The position numbers and the translations under genes are program-made. The notes beneath the pieces were generated by a model, which made no database searches, was not told the DNA's origin, and worked only from the letters and a program-made list of their open reading frames with translations. Positions 43,182 to 51,006 of a stretch of DNA of 64,000 nt are shown here, piece after piece; positions within the stretch are counted from its first letter, which is position 1, and each line of letters begins with the position of its first letter. Location: contig DATHOE010000044.1 of NCBI GenBank assembly GCA_035485275.1, positions 1-64,000 on the forward strand, in the 5' to 3' direction. This DNA comes from DAIDJD01 sp035485275. GTDB taxonomy: Bacteria > Oederibacteriota > JAJYGY01 > DAIDJD01.

Positions 43182-43818
43182 GGTCGCCGCGGGGATCCAC
43201 CCCCGTGCTCCGGGCCAGGCCGGCCAGCAGGCCCTCCAGGGCCCCGGGCTCGGGCAGGTAGACCAGGTGCAGCGGGATGGGCTGGCCCCAGTCGAGCAGG
43301 CGGCTCTCCAGCAGCAGGGCCTGGGCGCCGTGCTGGGCCGCGTCCGCGGCCACCGAAGCGAGCACCGAGGAGGCCATGTCCACGGCCAGGGCCGGCACCG
43401 ACAGCATGATCGAAAAACCGACCAGGTCGGACATGGCGTTGAGGTAGCTGCCGCAGAGGATGTTGCCCATCTCCTTGAGGGCCGATTCGGAATCCGCGGA
43501 CAGGGGCAGGGCGCTCGTCACCGGCGAGCCCATCAGCGTGGAAAGCAAGGGGCCGAGGGTCTGGCCGTCCAGCAGGAGCACCATGCAGCCGGGGGCCCCG
43601 CCCGAGAGGCGGAAGTACACCGCGGCCACCAGGGCCTCGTCCCCGCCGATGAACGAAGGCAGGGAGTCCAGACTCACCACGGCGACCCTGGGCACGTCGA
43701 TGTTCACGGACCGGCCCAGCAGGCGCGAGAGGGCCGTGGCCGCGCGGGCCGCGCCCATGTTGCCGGTTTCGCGCAGGGCGTCCAATTCGAGGGGACTGAG
43801 GATCAGCGGTTTATTCAT
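43174..43818 (-). CDS. cheC: CheC-family CheY-P phosphatase (copy 2)
   Basis: This 214-residue CheC has both catalytic helices: LRETGNMGAARAATALSRLLG and, ~105 residues later, LKEMGNILCGSYLNAMSDL. It follows cheY by one base and overlaps cheD by eight, so this is the CheC of the CheC-CheD pair. ATG 43818 has GCAGGGATG in front. Two CheC proteins in one run suggest two pools of CheY-P to be drained, or one acting as CheD regulator. Confidence 0.92.
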   Translation of the reverse strand: MNKPLILSPLELDALRETGNMGAARAATALSRLLGRSVNIDVPRVAVVSLDSLPSFIGGDEALVAAVYFRLSGGAPGCMVLLLDGQTLGPLLSTLMGSPVTSALPLSADSESALKEMGNILCGSYLNAMSDLVGFSIMLSVPALAVDMASSVLASVAADAAQHGAQALLLESRLLDWGQPIPLHLVYLPEPGALEGLLAGLARSTGVDPRGDRG

Positions 43819-43819
43819 G

Positions 43820-44185
43820 TCATCCCTGCAAGGCTTTGGTGACGGCCTCAAGCACCCCGGCGGGCTGGAAGGGCTTCACGATGAAATCGCGGGCCCCCAC
43901 CTGGATCGCTTCCACCACCAGCGCCTGCTGGCCCATGGCGGAGCACATCAGCACCTTCGCCGCGGGGTCGGCTTTCACGATCTCCCGCACGGCGTCGATC
44001 CCTCCCATCTCGGGCATGATCATGTCCATGATGACCAGGTCGGGCTTGAGCTGGCGGTAGCGCTCGATGGCCTGAACGCCGTTCTCGGCCTCGCCCGCGA
44101 CCTCGTAGCCCGCGCCGACAAGGATGTTTTTCAGCATCATGCGCATGAACTGCGCGTCGTCCACGATCAATATCTTCGTCGCCAC
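43820..44185 (-). CDS. cheY: CheY-like response regulator (copy 2)
   Basis: This 121-residue receiver has LIVDDAQFMRMML, phospho-Asp 54 (VIMDMIMPEMGG), VLMCSAMGQQ and FIVKPF. It starts at GTG 44185 with AGAAGGAGAGCC just upstream. It is separated from the PII-like gene by 43 bases and is followed by cheC. The two CheYs are likely paralogues with different outputs, for example pilus motor versus phosphate sink. Confidence 0.94.
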   Translation of the reverse strand: MATKILIVDDAQFMRMMLKNILVGAGYEVAGEAENGVQAIERYRQLKPDLVIMDMIMPEMGGIDAVREIVKADPAAKVLMCSAMGQQALVVEAIQVGARDFIVKPFQPAGVLEAVTKALQG

Positions 44186-44228
44186 AGGCTCTCCTTCTCT
44201 CAGGTGATTCCAAAAATCTTTCGGACGG

Positions 44229-44561
44229 TCAGAGGGCGGCGTCCCCGCGCTCGCCGGTGCGCACCCGCACCGCCTCAAGCAGTTCCGTCACCAGTATCTT
44301 CCCGTCGCCCACGCGACCGGTGCGGGCCTCCCCGACCAGCGCCTCGATCAGGGGCTCCAGTTCCTCGTCCCTGCAGGCCACCTCGAGCCGCACGCGGGGG
44401 GCGAAGGCCGACACGAAGTCGTCGATGCGGTCCAGGGGCCCGCGCTGCAGGCCCAGGCCCTGGGCCTGGCTCACGCTGAAGGCGCGCCAGCCCCCGTCCC
44501 AGAGGGCCCGCTTCACCCCTTCGAGCCGCGGCGGCGGCAGAAAACAGGTCACCAATTTCAC
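44229..44561 (-). CDS. PII-family signalling protein with altered T-loop
   Basis: This 110-residue GlnB/GlnK relative has the PII frame: KLVTCFLPPPRLEGVKRAL, GLGLQRG with Gln ~39 (2-oxoglutarate/ATP site), ARTGRVGDGKILV (B-loop) and the C-terminal VRVRTGER. The T-loop is two residues shorter than in E. coli GlnB, and the Tyr that is uridylylated (in TELYRGAEY) is gone, replaced by PLDRIDDF. Control by GlnD is therefore excluded and partner specificity must differ. PII proteins sense ATP/ADP and 2-oxoglutarate. Here it overlaps the MshEN-CheW start/stop (GTGA) and precedes cheY, so it belongs to the chemotaxis transcript. GTG start with GGAGG seven bases upstream. Confidence 0.82.
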   Translation of the reverse strand: MKLVTCFLPPPRLEGVKRALWDGGWRAFSVSQAQGLGLQRGPLDRIDDFVSAFAPRVRLEVACRDEELEPLIEALVGEARTGRVGDGKILVTELLEAVRVRTGERGDAAL

Positions 44562-45184
44562 CGAAAATCCTCCAAAGCGCCGGCCGCCAGCAACTCTTCC
44601 ACGTTCAAAAGGGCCACGGTCTTCCCCTCCAGGCGGGCCAGGCCGGCCAGCCAGGACAGTGGCAGGTCCATGCGCTTCCAGCCCTCCGGGGCGTCGTCCA
44701 ACTGTTCGCTGGCGACCTGGATCACCGCCGATACGGAGTCGACCTTCAGGCCCCAGGCCTTGCCGCTGACGCCCTCGTAGACGATGACCCTGAGGGCGTC
44801 GCCGTCCTCGGCCGGGGGGATGCCCAGACGCTGCCGCAGATCCACCACCGGGACCACCCGGCCGCGGTAGTCGATGACGCCCTCCAGCCAGCGCGGCTCG
44901 CCGGAAAGCGGGCGGCCCCTCTGGTAGCGGATGATCTCGCGCACCTGCAGGGTCTCGATGCCGTAGTCCTCGCCCTGGAGCTGAAGGACCACCATCATCA
45001 TTCCGTTGAGGACGGTCAGTATGTCCTTGTCGCGGACCCAGCCTCGGGCCACCAGGATGCGCCCCAATTTTTCGCCGCTGCGTTTCTGCTCGCTCAAGGC
45101 GGAATCGAGCTGCTCCTTGGTCAGCAGGCCGTTTTCCATGAGCAGGGCACCCAGGCTGCGGAACTGCTGGCGCATGACGCTCAT
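44558..45184 (-). CDS. GspE/MshEN-type N-terminal domain fused to CheW
   Basis: This is a 208-residue protein. Residues ~8-60 match the T2SSE/MshEN N-terminal fold (LGALLMENGLLTKEQLDSAL, SEQKRSGEKLGRILVARGWV, then DILTVL), which in MshE-type ATPases binds c-di-GMP. The N-terminal Arg of the usual RLG motif is Ser here (SLG). Residues ~62-205 are a CheW domain (MMMVVLQLQGEDYGIETLQVRE, LEGVIDYRGRVVPVVDLRQRL, LKVDSVSAVI). This would couple a chemosensory array to c-di-GMP or to a pilus ATPase. It overlaps the PII-like gene and lies three bases after the TPR gene. Confidence 0.8.
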   Translation of the reverse strand: MSVMRQQFRSLGALLMENGLLTKEQLDSALSEQKRSGEKLGRILVARGWVRDKDILTVLNGMMMVVLQLQGEDYGIETLQVREIIRYQRGRPLSGEPRWLEGVIDYRGRVVPVVDLRQRLGIPPAEDGDALRVIVYEGVSGKAWGLKVDSVSAVIQVASEQLDDAPEGWKRMDLPLSWLAGLARLEGKTVALLNVEELLAAGALEDFR

Positions 45185-45187
45185 CGT

Positions 45188-46366
45188 TCAGCCTTTCAGC
45201 ACGGCCAGGTTCTTCCGCGCGATGACGTTCACAGGATCCACGCGCAGGGCCCGCTCCCAGGCCTCCTGGGCCTCGGCGCGGCGGCCCGCCTTGAAGTTCA
45301 GGCTGCCCAGCCGCAGGAAGGCCTCCACGTGCCTGGGCCGCAGTTCGGCGAGCTTCGTGTAGGCTTCCAGGGCCCCATCCAGGTCGCCGCGGCGGTACAG
45401 CAGGCCGGCGAAGGCCTCCCAGGCCGAGGACTCCCCGGCGCCGGCCTCGGTCGCGCGGCGGTAATGTTCGAGGGCCTCCTCGGCCCGGCCCTCGTGCTGG
45501 GCCAGCCAGCCGTCGGCAAGATCCTTCCAGGCGCCGCCGCCCAGGCCGGGCAGCGCGGCCCTCAGCAATTTTTCGGCCCCGCCGCCGTCGCCCTTGCGGG
45601 CGCGTATCCAGGCCAGGCGTACCTGGGCCTCCGGCCACAGGGCGTCGCCTTCCGCAATCCGGCGCAGCGCCAGCTCCACCGCTCCGTCGTCGCCGTCGGC
45701 CTCCAAGGCGCGGGCCCAACGCAGGGCCAGCGCGGCATCCGCGGGCCTCTGGGCCGCCGCGTCGGCGAGAACGGGCGCTGCCTCGGAATTGCGCCCCAAC
45801 CTCTCCAGCAGGGCGGCCAGGGCCAGCAAGACCGGCAGCCGCCTGGGGTTCAGCAGGCGCGCCGCCTGGTAGCGCGGCACGGCGTCGTCCAGGCGGCCCA
45901 GGGATTCGTAGGCGTAGGCGAGCTTGAAGGCCGTCTCGGCCTGGGCCTCGTTGGCCCCCAGGGAGCGCTCCCAGGCCCGCGCGGCGGCGTCCCAGGCGCC
46001 GGCGGCCATGTCCAGGTCGCCCAGCACGTTGAGCGCCGTGACGTTGCCGGAGTCCTTGGAAAGGGCGTCCTTCAAGGCCGCCCTGGCCTCGTCGCGCCGT
46101 CCCAACTGCGCCAGCGCTCCGCCAAGGCGGGCCCGGGCTTCCACGCGCGAGGGGTCCAGCTCCAGGCTGCGCCGGAAGGCCTGTTCCCCCTGGTGGTGCC
46201 GCCCCAGGATCTGGGCCGCCTTGCCCCATTGGAAGTGGGCTTCAGCGTCGCCGGGATCGGCGCGCACGGCGGCCTCAAATTCCACGCATGCCTCCTCCCA
46301 GCGCTTGTTCAGCGCCAGGGCCAGGGCCACGTTGAGGTGTTCCCGCGGATCAGTCACCGGGTTCAA
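45188..46366 (-). CDS. TPR-repeat protein in the chemotaxis run
   Basis: This 392-residue protein is built almost entirely of tetratricopeptide repeats, roughly ten (for example WEEACVEFEAAVRADPGDAEAHFQWGKAAQ and AQEAWERALRVDPVNVIARKNLA). No signal peptide or membrane helix, so cytoplasmic. TPR proteins are scaffolds. Its start overlaps the cheR stop (ATGA), so it is coupled to the methyltransferase, and some CheR proteins carry TPR repeats as one polypeptide; here they are separate genes. Confidence 0.8.
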   Translation of the reverse strand: MNPVTDPREHLNVALALALNKRWEEACVEFEAAVRADPGDAEAHFQWGKAAQILGRHHQGEQAFRRSLELDPSRVEARARLGGALAQLGRRDEARAALKDALSKDSGNVTALNVLGDLDMAAGAWDAAARAWERSLGANEAQAETAFKLAYAYESLGRLDDAVPRYQAARLLNPRRLPVLLALAALLERLGRNSEAAPVLADAAAQRPADAALALRWARALEADGDDGAVELALRRIAEGDALWPEAQVRLAWIRARKGDGGGAEKLLRAALPGLGGGAWKDLADGWLAQHEGRAEEALEHYRRATEAGAGESSAWEAFAGLLYRRGDLDGALEAYTKLAELRPRHVEAFLRLGSLNFKAGRRAEAQEAWERALRVDPVNVIARKNLAVLKG

Positions 46367-47187
46367 ACCCGCTGAAAGACGCGTTCCGACGCCGACAGGC
46401 AGCGGAATCGGTCACGCGCCGGGCCCAGGATCGTCTCGGTCTTGCCGGTGACAAAAATCCCGCCCGGACGCAGGGCAGTGTGAAAGGAACGCATGAGGCG
46501 CTGCTGCGTGTCCTTGGAAAAATAGATCATGACGTTGCGGCAGAGCAACAGGTCCACTCCCAGGGCGGGCGGCGAGGAAAAGAGGTCCATCTGCCTGAAG
46601 GCGACGGCGTTTTTCAGTTCGTCCCCCACGGCCCAGCCGCGGCCGTCGGGGACGAAAAATTCATCGATCCAGCGCGGATCCACCAGGCGCAAGGCGGCGG
46701 CGCTGAAGCGGCCGGCCCGGGCCCGGTCCAGGACTCCGCGGTCCAGGTCGCTGGCCAGCACCCGCACACGGACCCCCCGGCCCTGCAGGCGGGCGCCGCG
46801 CAGCGCCAGCATCGCCAGGGAATAGGCCTCTTCACCGCTGGAACAGCCGGCGCTCCACAGGCGCAGCTCCTTGATCGGACGCAGCGCCGCCGCGAAGAGC
46901 AGGGGGGCGATGAAGCTGCGCTCCAGGGCCCGCCAAAGATCCGGGTCCCGCAGGAACTCGGTCACATGGACCGTGAGTCGCTCCTTCAGGCGGCCCAGCT
47001 CGTCGGGATCCGAGGCCAGCGCCTCGGCGTAGGCCTCCCAACTGCCCGCCCCCAGGGCCCGCCGCCGTCCGTCCACCCGGCGGCGCAGGTAGTTCTCCTT
47101 GAAGCGCCCGAGATCCCAGCCCGTGAGGCGCGCCAGGCGCGGCGTCAAAGCCTCGAACTCCGGGTCCTTCCCGGCCGCCTCGGCCAC
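46363..47187 (-). CDS. cheR: Chemotaxis protein methyltransferase CheR
   Basis: This 274-residue enzyme methylates receptor glutamates with S-adenosylmethionine. It has the all-helical N-terminal domain (FKENYLRRRVDGRRRALG, LTVHVTEFLRDP), then the SAM site RLWSAGCSSGEEAYSLAML and LLLCRNVMIYFSKDTQQRL. GTG start, eight bases after the preceding exported-protein gene. Confidence 0.95.
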   Translation of the reverse strand: MAEAAGKDPEFEALTPRLARLTGWDLGRFKENYLRRRVDGRRRALGAGSWEAYAEALASDPDELGRLKERLTVHVTEFLRDPDLWRALERSFIAPLLFAAALRPIKELRLWSAGCSSGEEAYSLAMLALRGARLQGRGVRVRVLASDLDRGVLDRARAGRFSAAALRLVDPRWIDEFFVPDGRGWAVGDELKNAVAFRQMDLFSSPPALGVDLLLCRNVMIYFSKDTQQRLMRSFHTALRPGGIFVTGKTETILGPARDRFRCLSASERVFQRV

Positions 47188-47194
47188 GGCCGGT

Positions 47195-48115
47195 CTAAGG
47201 GGTGATGACGTGTTCGCCCAGGCGAACGTCGTCTTCGCAGCGGATCACGCGGGCCGCGCAGGCGGAGTCCGTGGCGTTGACCACCTCGACCGTGGCGATG
47301 TCCCCGGTCGGCTCGAGCCCGCCGATGTCGTCGCTGGGGGGCTCCACGTCCGCCATGGGATGCAAGGGCATCTTGCTGTCGTCGTCATCCGGCTCCATCG
47401 CCTCCGGATTGAGGTCGTCGATGACGTCCAGGCGCATGCCCGGCCTGAGGCCCTGCTTGAGGCCCAAGTCCAGATACACGATGTCGCCCTTCACCGCGAA
47501 CAGGTTCGGGGGCAGGACGCCCACGACCTGGCCCTTGAGGTCCTTGCGCGGCGGGACGCGCCTGCGCTTGAGCAGGGCGTAGTACTTCTCCCGCTGGGGT
47601 TCGCGCAGGCGTATGCCGTCGTCCTTCAGGAGGTTGGCGTACTGCTTCAGGACGCGCCCCGAAACCCGCGCGCCGTCCACAGAGGTCACCCGCAGGACCC
47701 CGACGGTCCGCAGGAGCACGCCCACGCTCCGGCCTCCGTTGGGAGCCACCAGCTCGCCGTCGTTGCGGAAGACGACGTAGTCCTCCCCCTCTTTGGCGGC
47801 CTGGCCGGGGCGCATGCGCAGTTCAACCACGCTGCCGACCTGGCCGAAAATCCTGCCGTTCTTGAAGCCCTGGATCCAACCGTCGGGCTGGTCCTCGCCG
47901 GGCTGGACCACCTCGCCCGCAAGTTCGACCTGGTCGTAGTCGGCCGTGCCGGCGCCGCCCCGGCCCATGTCCTGGGCCTCGTCCTGGGCCTCCAAGGAGA
48001 GCGAAGGCTGGCTGGCCTCCGCCTCCAGGATCACCGCGGCCCGGGCCCCGGCGGCCAGGGCGAAAAACAGGACCAGGGGCAGGATGCGCGCGATCCGTAT
48101 CTGGGACAAAGCCAT
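47195..48115 (-). CDS. Exported protein with FlgT-C-like barrel strands, unknown
   Basis: This 306-residue protein starts at ATG 48115 (GGAGGAGC upstream) with a signal peptide (IARILPLVLFFALAAGARA). Then comes an acidic Gly/Glu segment and a region of short strands: VSGRVLKQYANLL, VPPRKDLKGQVVGVLPPN, VYLDLGLKQGLRPGMRLDVID, TGDIATVEVVNATDSACAARV. The last two resemble the C-terminal domain found in FlgT and related periplasmic proteins, by pattern only. It precedes cheR on the same transcript. Function unknown; a periplasmic element of the motility or signalling machine is a guess. Confidence 0.6.
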   Translation of the reverse strand: MALSQIRIARILPLVLFFALAAGARAAVILEAEASQPSLSLEAQDEAQDMGRGGAGTADYDQVELAGEVVQPGEDQPDGWIQGFKNGRIFGQVGSVVELRMRPGQAAKEGEDYVVFRNDGELVAPNGGRSVGVLLRTVGVLRVTSVDGARVSGRVLKQYANLLKDDGIRLREPQREKYYALLKRRRVPPRKDLKGQVVGVLPPNLFAVKGDIVYLDLGLKQGLRPGMRLDVIDDLNPEAMEPDDDDSKMPLHPMADVEPPSDDIGGLEPTGDIATVEVVNATDSACAARVIRCEDDVRLGEHVITP

Positions 48116-48138
48116 GCTCGCTCCTCCAAAAATGCGCG

Positions 48139-48603
48139 TCATTGGAAGCCGTGGTTGATGCGAAGGCCGGACAAGGCGCTGCGGGCCTCGGACAGCTCAT
48201 CGCCGCTGGGGAAATCCTTGCTGTACTGCTCGTATAGGGCCCCGGCGGCGTCGAACTGGTTGCGGGCCACCAGCAGATCGGCCTGGTGCATGAGGAAAAA
48301 GGCGAATTCGGGGTCGGTTTCCAGGGGCGTGCCGGTGTAACGCGTGACCGAATCCGCTGCCACCTTCAGGTAGGTGTCGTCGTCCATGAGGCTGGCCACA
48401 TGGGCGAGCCAATAGCGCTGGTCCAGGAAAGGCTGGTAGGTGGTCGCGAACCCGTCTTTCTGGCCCGCGGCTTGCACGGTATCCACGCTGCCCTCCTGAA
48501 GGACGATGTGGGCCAAGATCGGGTCCGCGATCTGGCCAAAATTGGCCAGCGCGTAAATCCCGCCGATCACTAAGATCGCTACAAAAATCAAAATTCCCTT
48601 CAT
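48139..48603 (-). CDS. Membrane-anchored TPR-like protein, unknown
   Basis: This 154-residue protein has one N-terminal membrane helix (ILIFVAILVIGGIYALANFG). A soluble helical part follows, ending in TPR-like repeats (FAFFLMHQADLLVARNQFDAAGALYEQY). With a clear AGGGG site before its ATG it is the first gene of the chemotaxis run and sits directly after the DnaA-box cluster. No family recognised. Confidence 0.6.
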   Translation of the reverse strand: MKGILIFVAILVIGGIYALANFGQIADPILAHIVLQEGSVDTVQAAGQKDGFATTYQPFLDQRYWLAHVASLMDDDTYLKVAADSVTRYTGTPLETDPEFAFFLMHQADLLVARNQFDAAGALYEQYSKDFPSGDELSEARSALSGLRINHGFQ

Positions 48604-48626
48604 GGGAACACCCCTATTTTTAAGGA

Positions 48627-48656
48627 ATTATCCACCGCCGTCAACATCATCCACAA
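48627..48656 (-). promoter_or_regulatory. Possible promoter of the chemotaxis run
   Basis: On the minus strand TTGTGG (48656-48651) and GATAAT (48632-48627) are 18 bases apart. The -10 is 5/6 and the -35 only 3/6. Transcription would start near 48620, just upstream of the ribosome binding site (48615-48611). A second pair, TTGACG-16-TAAAAA (48644-48617), would start inside that site and is less likely. Both boxes overlap DnaA-box-like sequences. Confidence 0.4.
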
Positions 48657-48680
48657 AACTTGTGGATGATCTGTGGATAA
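48628..48680. promoter_or_regulatory. Cluster of four DnaA-box-like 9-mers with a perfect hairpin
   Basis: Within 53 bases are TTATCCACC (48628-48636), TCATCCACA (48647-48655), TGTGGATGA (48661-48669) and TGTGGATAA (48672-48680). The last is a perfect reverse-strand match to the DnaA consensus TTATCCACA; the others differ by one base. The middle two form a perfect 10-bp hairpin (48646-48655 with 48661-48670, five-base loop). The stretch is AT-rich between two GC-rich genes. DnaA binding here would cover the candidate promoter of the chemotaxis run. Confidence 0.65.
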
Positions 48681-48686
48681 ATCTAG

Positions 48687-50984
48687 CTAAGCCTTCATCT
48701 GGTTCAGGATTCCCTTTAATTTCTCGATTTTTTCCCGGGCCTCTTCCCTCTTTTTGTGGGCGAATTCGTGGGTGGCGTCCAGGGCCAAAATCTGGTCAAA
48801 AAGCGTGATGGCTTCCTTGTTCTGGTTTTTGTTGAACAATTCCGACGCCTTGGCGTAGAGGCGGTCCACCTCCGCGTGGATCTTGGGGGTGTGGTCCTCC
48901 AGGGTCTTGCGCGTCAGGGCGTCGTCCGGGGCCTCCTTGACGGCGAGCTTCCACTGTTTCAGCGCCTCCACCAGGTCCCCGGCCTCGAAGGCCAGCTTCC
49001 CCTTCGCCAGATAGCTGTCCAGGTACTCGCGCTGGCGCTGGCGGGAAAGGTCCACCATCTGGTTCAGCAGCAGATGGGTCGGGCGCTTGGCCTTGGCCTG
49101 GTTGAAGAAGCCGGTGGCTTCCTTGAACTTCAGCGACATGAAGTTCTCCACGCCGGCCTTGTAGGACTGCTGGACGCTGGACGCGTCGGGCGCGGCCGGG
49201 TCGGTGTCCGCCAGGTCCTGGGTGGCGTAGGCCTTGGCCTGGGCCAGGTACTCGGCGGCCTCCTTGTAGTCCGGCTTGAGCTTCAGGGCCCAGGACCACT
49301 CCCTCCCGGCCTCCATCACTTGGCTGGCCTGGTAGAAGGTCGCGCCGTTGACGAAGTGCTGCTGCGCCTCCATCTCGATCTCGCGCAGCTTCAGCTGGCG
49401 GCGGCCCTCAACCAGGTACTGCTCCACCTGCTCGTTGCGCGAGTCCGCGGCGAGGGCCTGCTCCCACAGGCGCAGGGCGGTGGCGATGTCGCCGGCCTGG
49501 TAGGCCTCGACGCCGTTGGCGGCCAGGGAGCGGGCCTGGGCCTGGGAGATCTTGCGCTCCTGGGCCGACTTGATGTAGGCCTTGGCCTGGGCGTTGGCGG
49601 GGTCGGCCTTGAGGACCTCCTCCCACACCTTGACGGCCTCGTCGATGTTGTCCGCCTGGAAGAGTTCCAGCCCGCGGCGGAGGATCGCGCGCGACTGGAC
49701 CGCGGTGACCTCGTTGTCGGCCTTGCCCGACAGCTGGGCCAGGTAGTTCTTGGCCTCGGTGTTGTTGGGGTCGTCGCGCAGCACCCGCTTGAACTCCGAC
49801 GCGGCCTCCTCGTTCATGCCCTTGCGCATCAGGTCGGCGCCCTTCTTCAGGCTGCGGTCGATGTCCGCCTTCCCCTGCGAGGTGTTCATCTGGTCGAGCA
49901 TGCTCTGGGCCGAGGCCCTGCTCGAGACCACGCCCTTGAAGGCCAGTTCCACCTCGGCCGGAGAGCTGGCCTGGTTCAGGGCCGTCTCGCGGGTGATCTT
50001 GCCGGCGTTGAACAGCTTGATCAGGCACTGGTCAAAGGACATCATGCCTTCCTGTTCGCCGTCCTTGATGTACTGGTTGATCATCTTGAAGCGGTTCTCA
50101 AGGATCAGGGACTTGATGACCGGGGTCACGACCATGACCTCGGCGGCCGGGATGCGCCCGGTGCCGTCGGCCCGGAGCACCAGGCGCTGGCAGATGACGG
50201 CGCGCAGCGCAGAGGCCAGCTGCTGGCGTATCTGCCCCTGCTGGTCCGAGGGGAAGAAATCCAGGATGCGGTCCAGGGTCTGCACCGTGTCGTTGGTGTG
50301 CAGGGTGGAGAATACCATGTGCCCGGTCTCGGCCGCGGACACGGTCGCGCGCACCGTCTCGGTGTCGCGCATTTCGCCGATGAGCACGACGTCCGGATCC
50401 TGGCGCAGGAGGTAGCGCAGGGCCGAGCCGAAGGTCTCGGTGTCGAGCCCGACTTCGCGTTGGCAAACGGATCCCATCTTGTCGGGGTGCACGAACTCGA
50501 TGGGGTCCTCGATGGTGACGATGTGCTCGGCGCTGAACTGGTTGACCTCGTTGAGCATGGCCGCCAGCGAGGTGGATTTCCCGGAGCCGGTGGAGCCGGT
50601 GACCAGCACCAGCCCGCGTTCGCTGGTGGCGATCTTCTTGTACACCGGGGGCACGTCCAGGTCGTCCAGGCTGGGGATGTTGGCGGGGATCACGCGCATG
50701 ACCATGGCCAGCTGGCTCTTCTGCCTGAAGATGTTGGCGCGGAAGCGGGCCACGCCCTCCCAGTGGTAGGCGGTGTCGATCTCGTTTTTAAGGTCGAAGC
50801 CCAGCAACTGCCGTTCCGACAAAATCTGCCTGCACAATTCCTCGACCTGGGGCCCGGTCAAGGCGGGGATGTCGAGGGGCACCAGCGCGCCGTTGATGCG
50901 CAAGAGGGGCGGCCTGCCCACCTTGATGTGGATGTCGGAGGCCTTGCGTTCGACCATCTGCGACAGGAATTCCTGGATGTGCAT
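48687..50984 (-). CDS. PilT-type retraction ATPase fused to a TPR-rich C-terminal half
   Basis: This is a 765-residue protein; ordinary PilT has ~350. Residues ~1-360 are PilT: LSQMVERKASDIHIKVGRPP, Walker A VTGSTGSGKSTSL, IEDPIEFVHP (Asp box), RYLLRQDPDVVLIGEMRD (Walker B), STLHTNDTVQTLDRILDFF (His box). The following ~400 residues are helical TPR-like repeats (FKRVLRDDPNNTEAKNYLAQL, VWEEVLKADPANAQAKAYI, LKLKPDYKEAAEYLAQAKA) with coiled-coil character near the end. PilT powers type IV pilus retraction. The ATG at 50984 has AAGGGG upstream. It follows prmC by 22 bases and precedes the chemotaxis run, suggesting chemosensory control of pili. Confidence 0.9.
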   Translation of the reverse strand: MHIQEFLSQMVERKASDIHIKVGRPPLLRINGALVPLDIPALTGPQVEELCRQILSERQLLGFDLKNEIDTAYHWEGVARFRANIFRQKSQLAMVMRVIPANIPSLDDLDVPPVYKKIATSERGLVLVTGSTGSGKSTSLAAMLNEVNQFSAEHIVTIEDPIEFVHPDKMGSVCQREVGLDTETFGSALRYLLRQDPDVVLIGEMRDTETVRATVSAAETGHMVFSTLHTNDTVQTLDRILDFFPSDQQGQIRQQLASALRAVICQRLVLRADGTGRIPAAEVMVVTPVIKSLILENRFKMINQYIKDGEQEGMMSFDQCLIKLFNAGKITRETALNQASSPAEVELAFKGVVSSRASAQSMLDQMNTSQGKADIDRSLKKGADLMRKGMNEEAASEFKRVLRDDPNNTEAKNYLAQLSGKADNEVTAVQSRAILRRGLELFQADNIDEAVKVWEEVLKADPANAQAKAYIKSAQERKISQAQARSLAANGVEAYQAGDIATALRLWEQALAADSRNEQVEQYLVEGRRQLKLREIEMEAQQHFVNGATFYQASQVMEAGREWSWALKLKPDYKEAAEYLAQAKAYATQDLADTDPAAPDASSVQQSYKAGVENFMSLKFKEATGFFNQAKAKRPTHLLLNQMVDLSRQRQREYLDSYLAKGKLAFEAGDLVEALKQWKLAVKEAPDDALTRKTLEDHTPKIHAEVDRLYAKASELFNKNQNKEAITLFDQILALDATHEFAHKKREEAREKIEKLKGILNQMKA

Positions 50985-51006
50985 GGCTTCAGCCCCTTGG
51001 CTACTT

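Noticed and set aside
48646..48670. The perfect hairpin as a terminator for pilT-TPR
   Set aside because: It is not followed by a T-run on the minus strand, and the arms are DnaA-box-like.
48628..48680. DnaA boxes as chromosome origin oriC
   Set aside because: No dnaA, dnaN, rpmH or AT-rich unwinding element is present nearby, and only 53 bases are involved.
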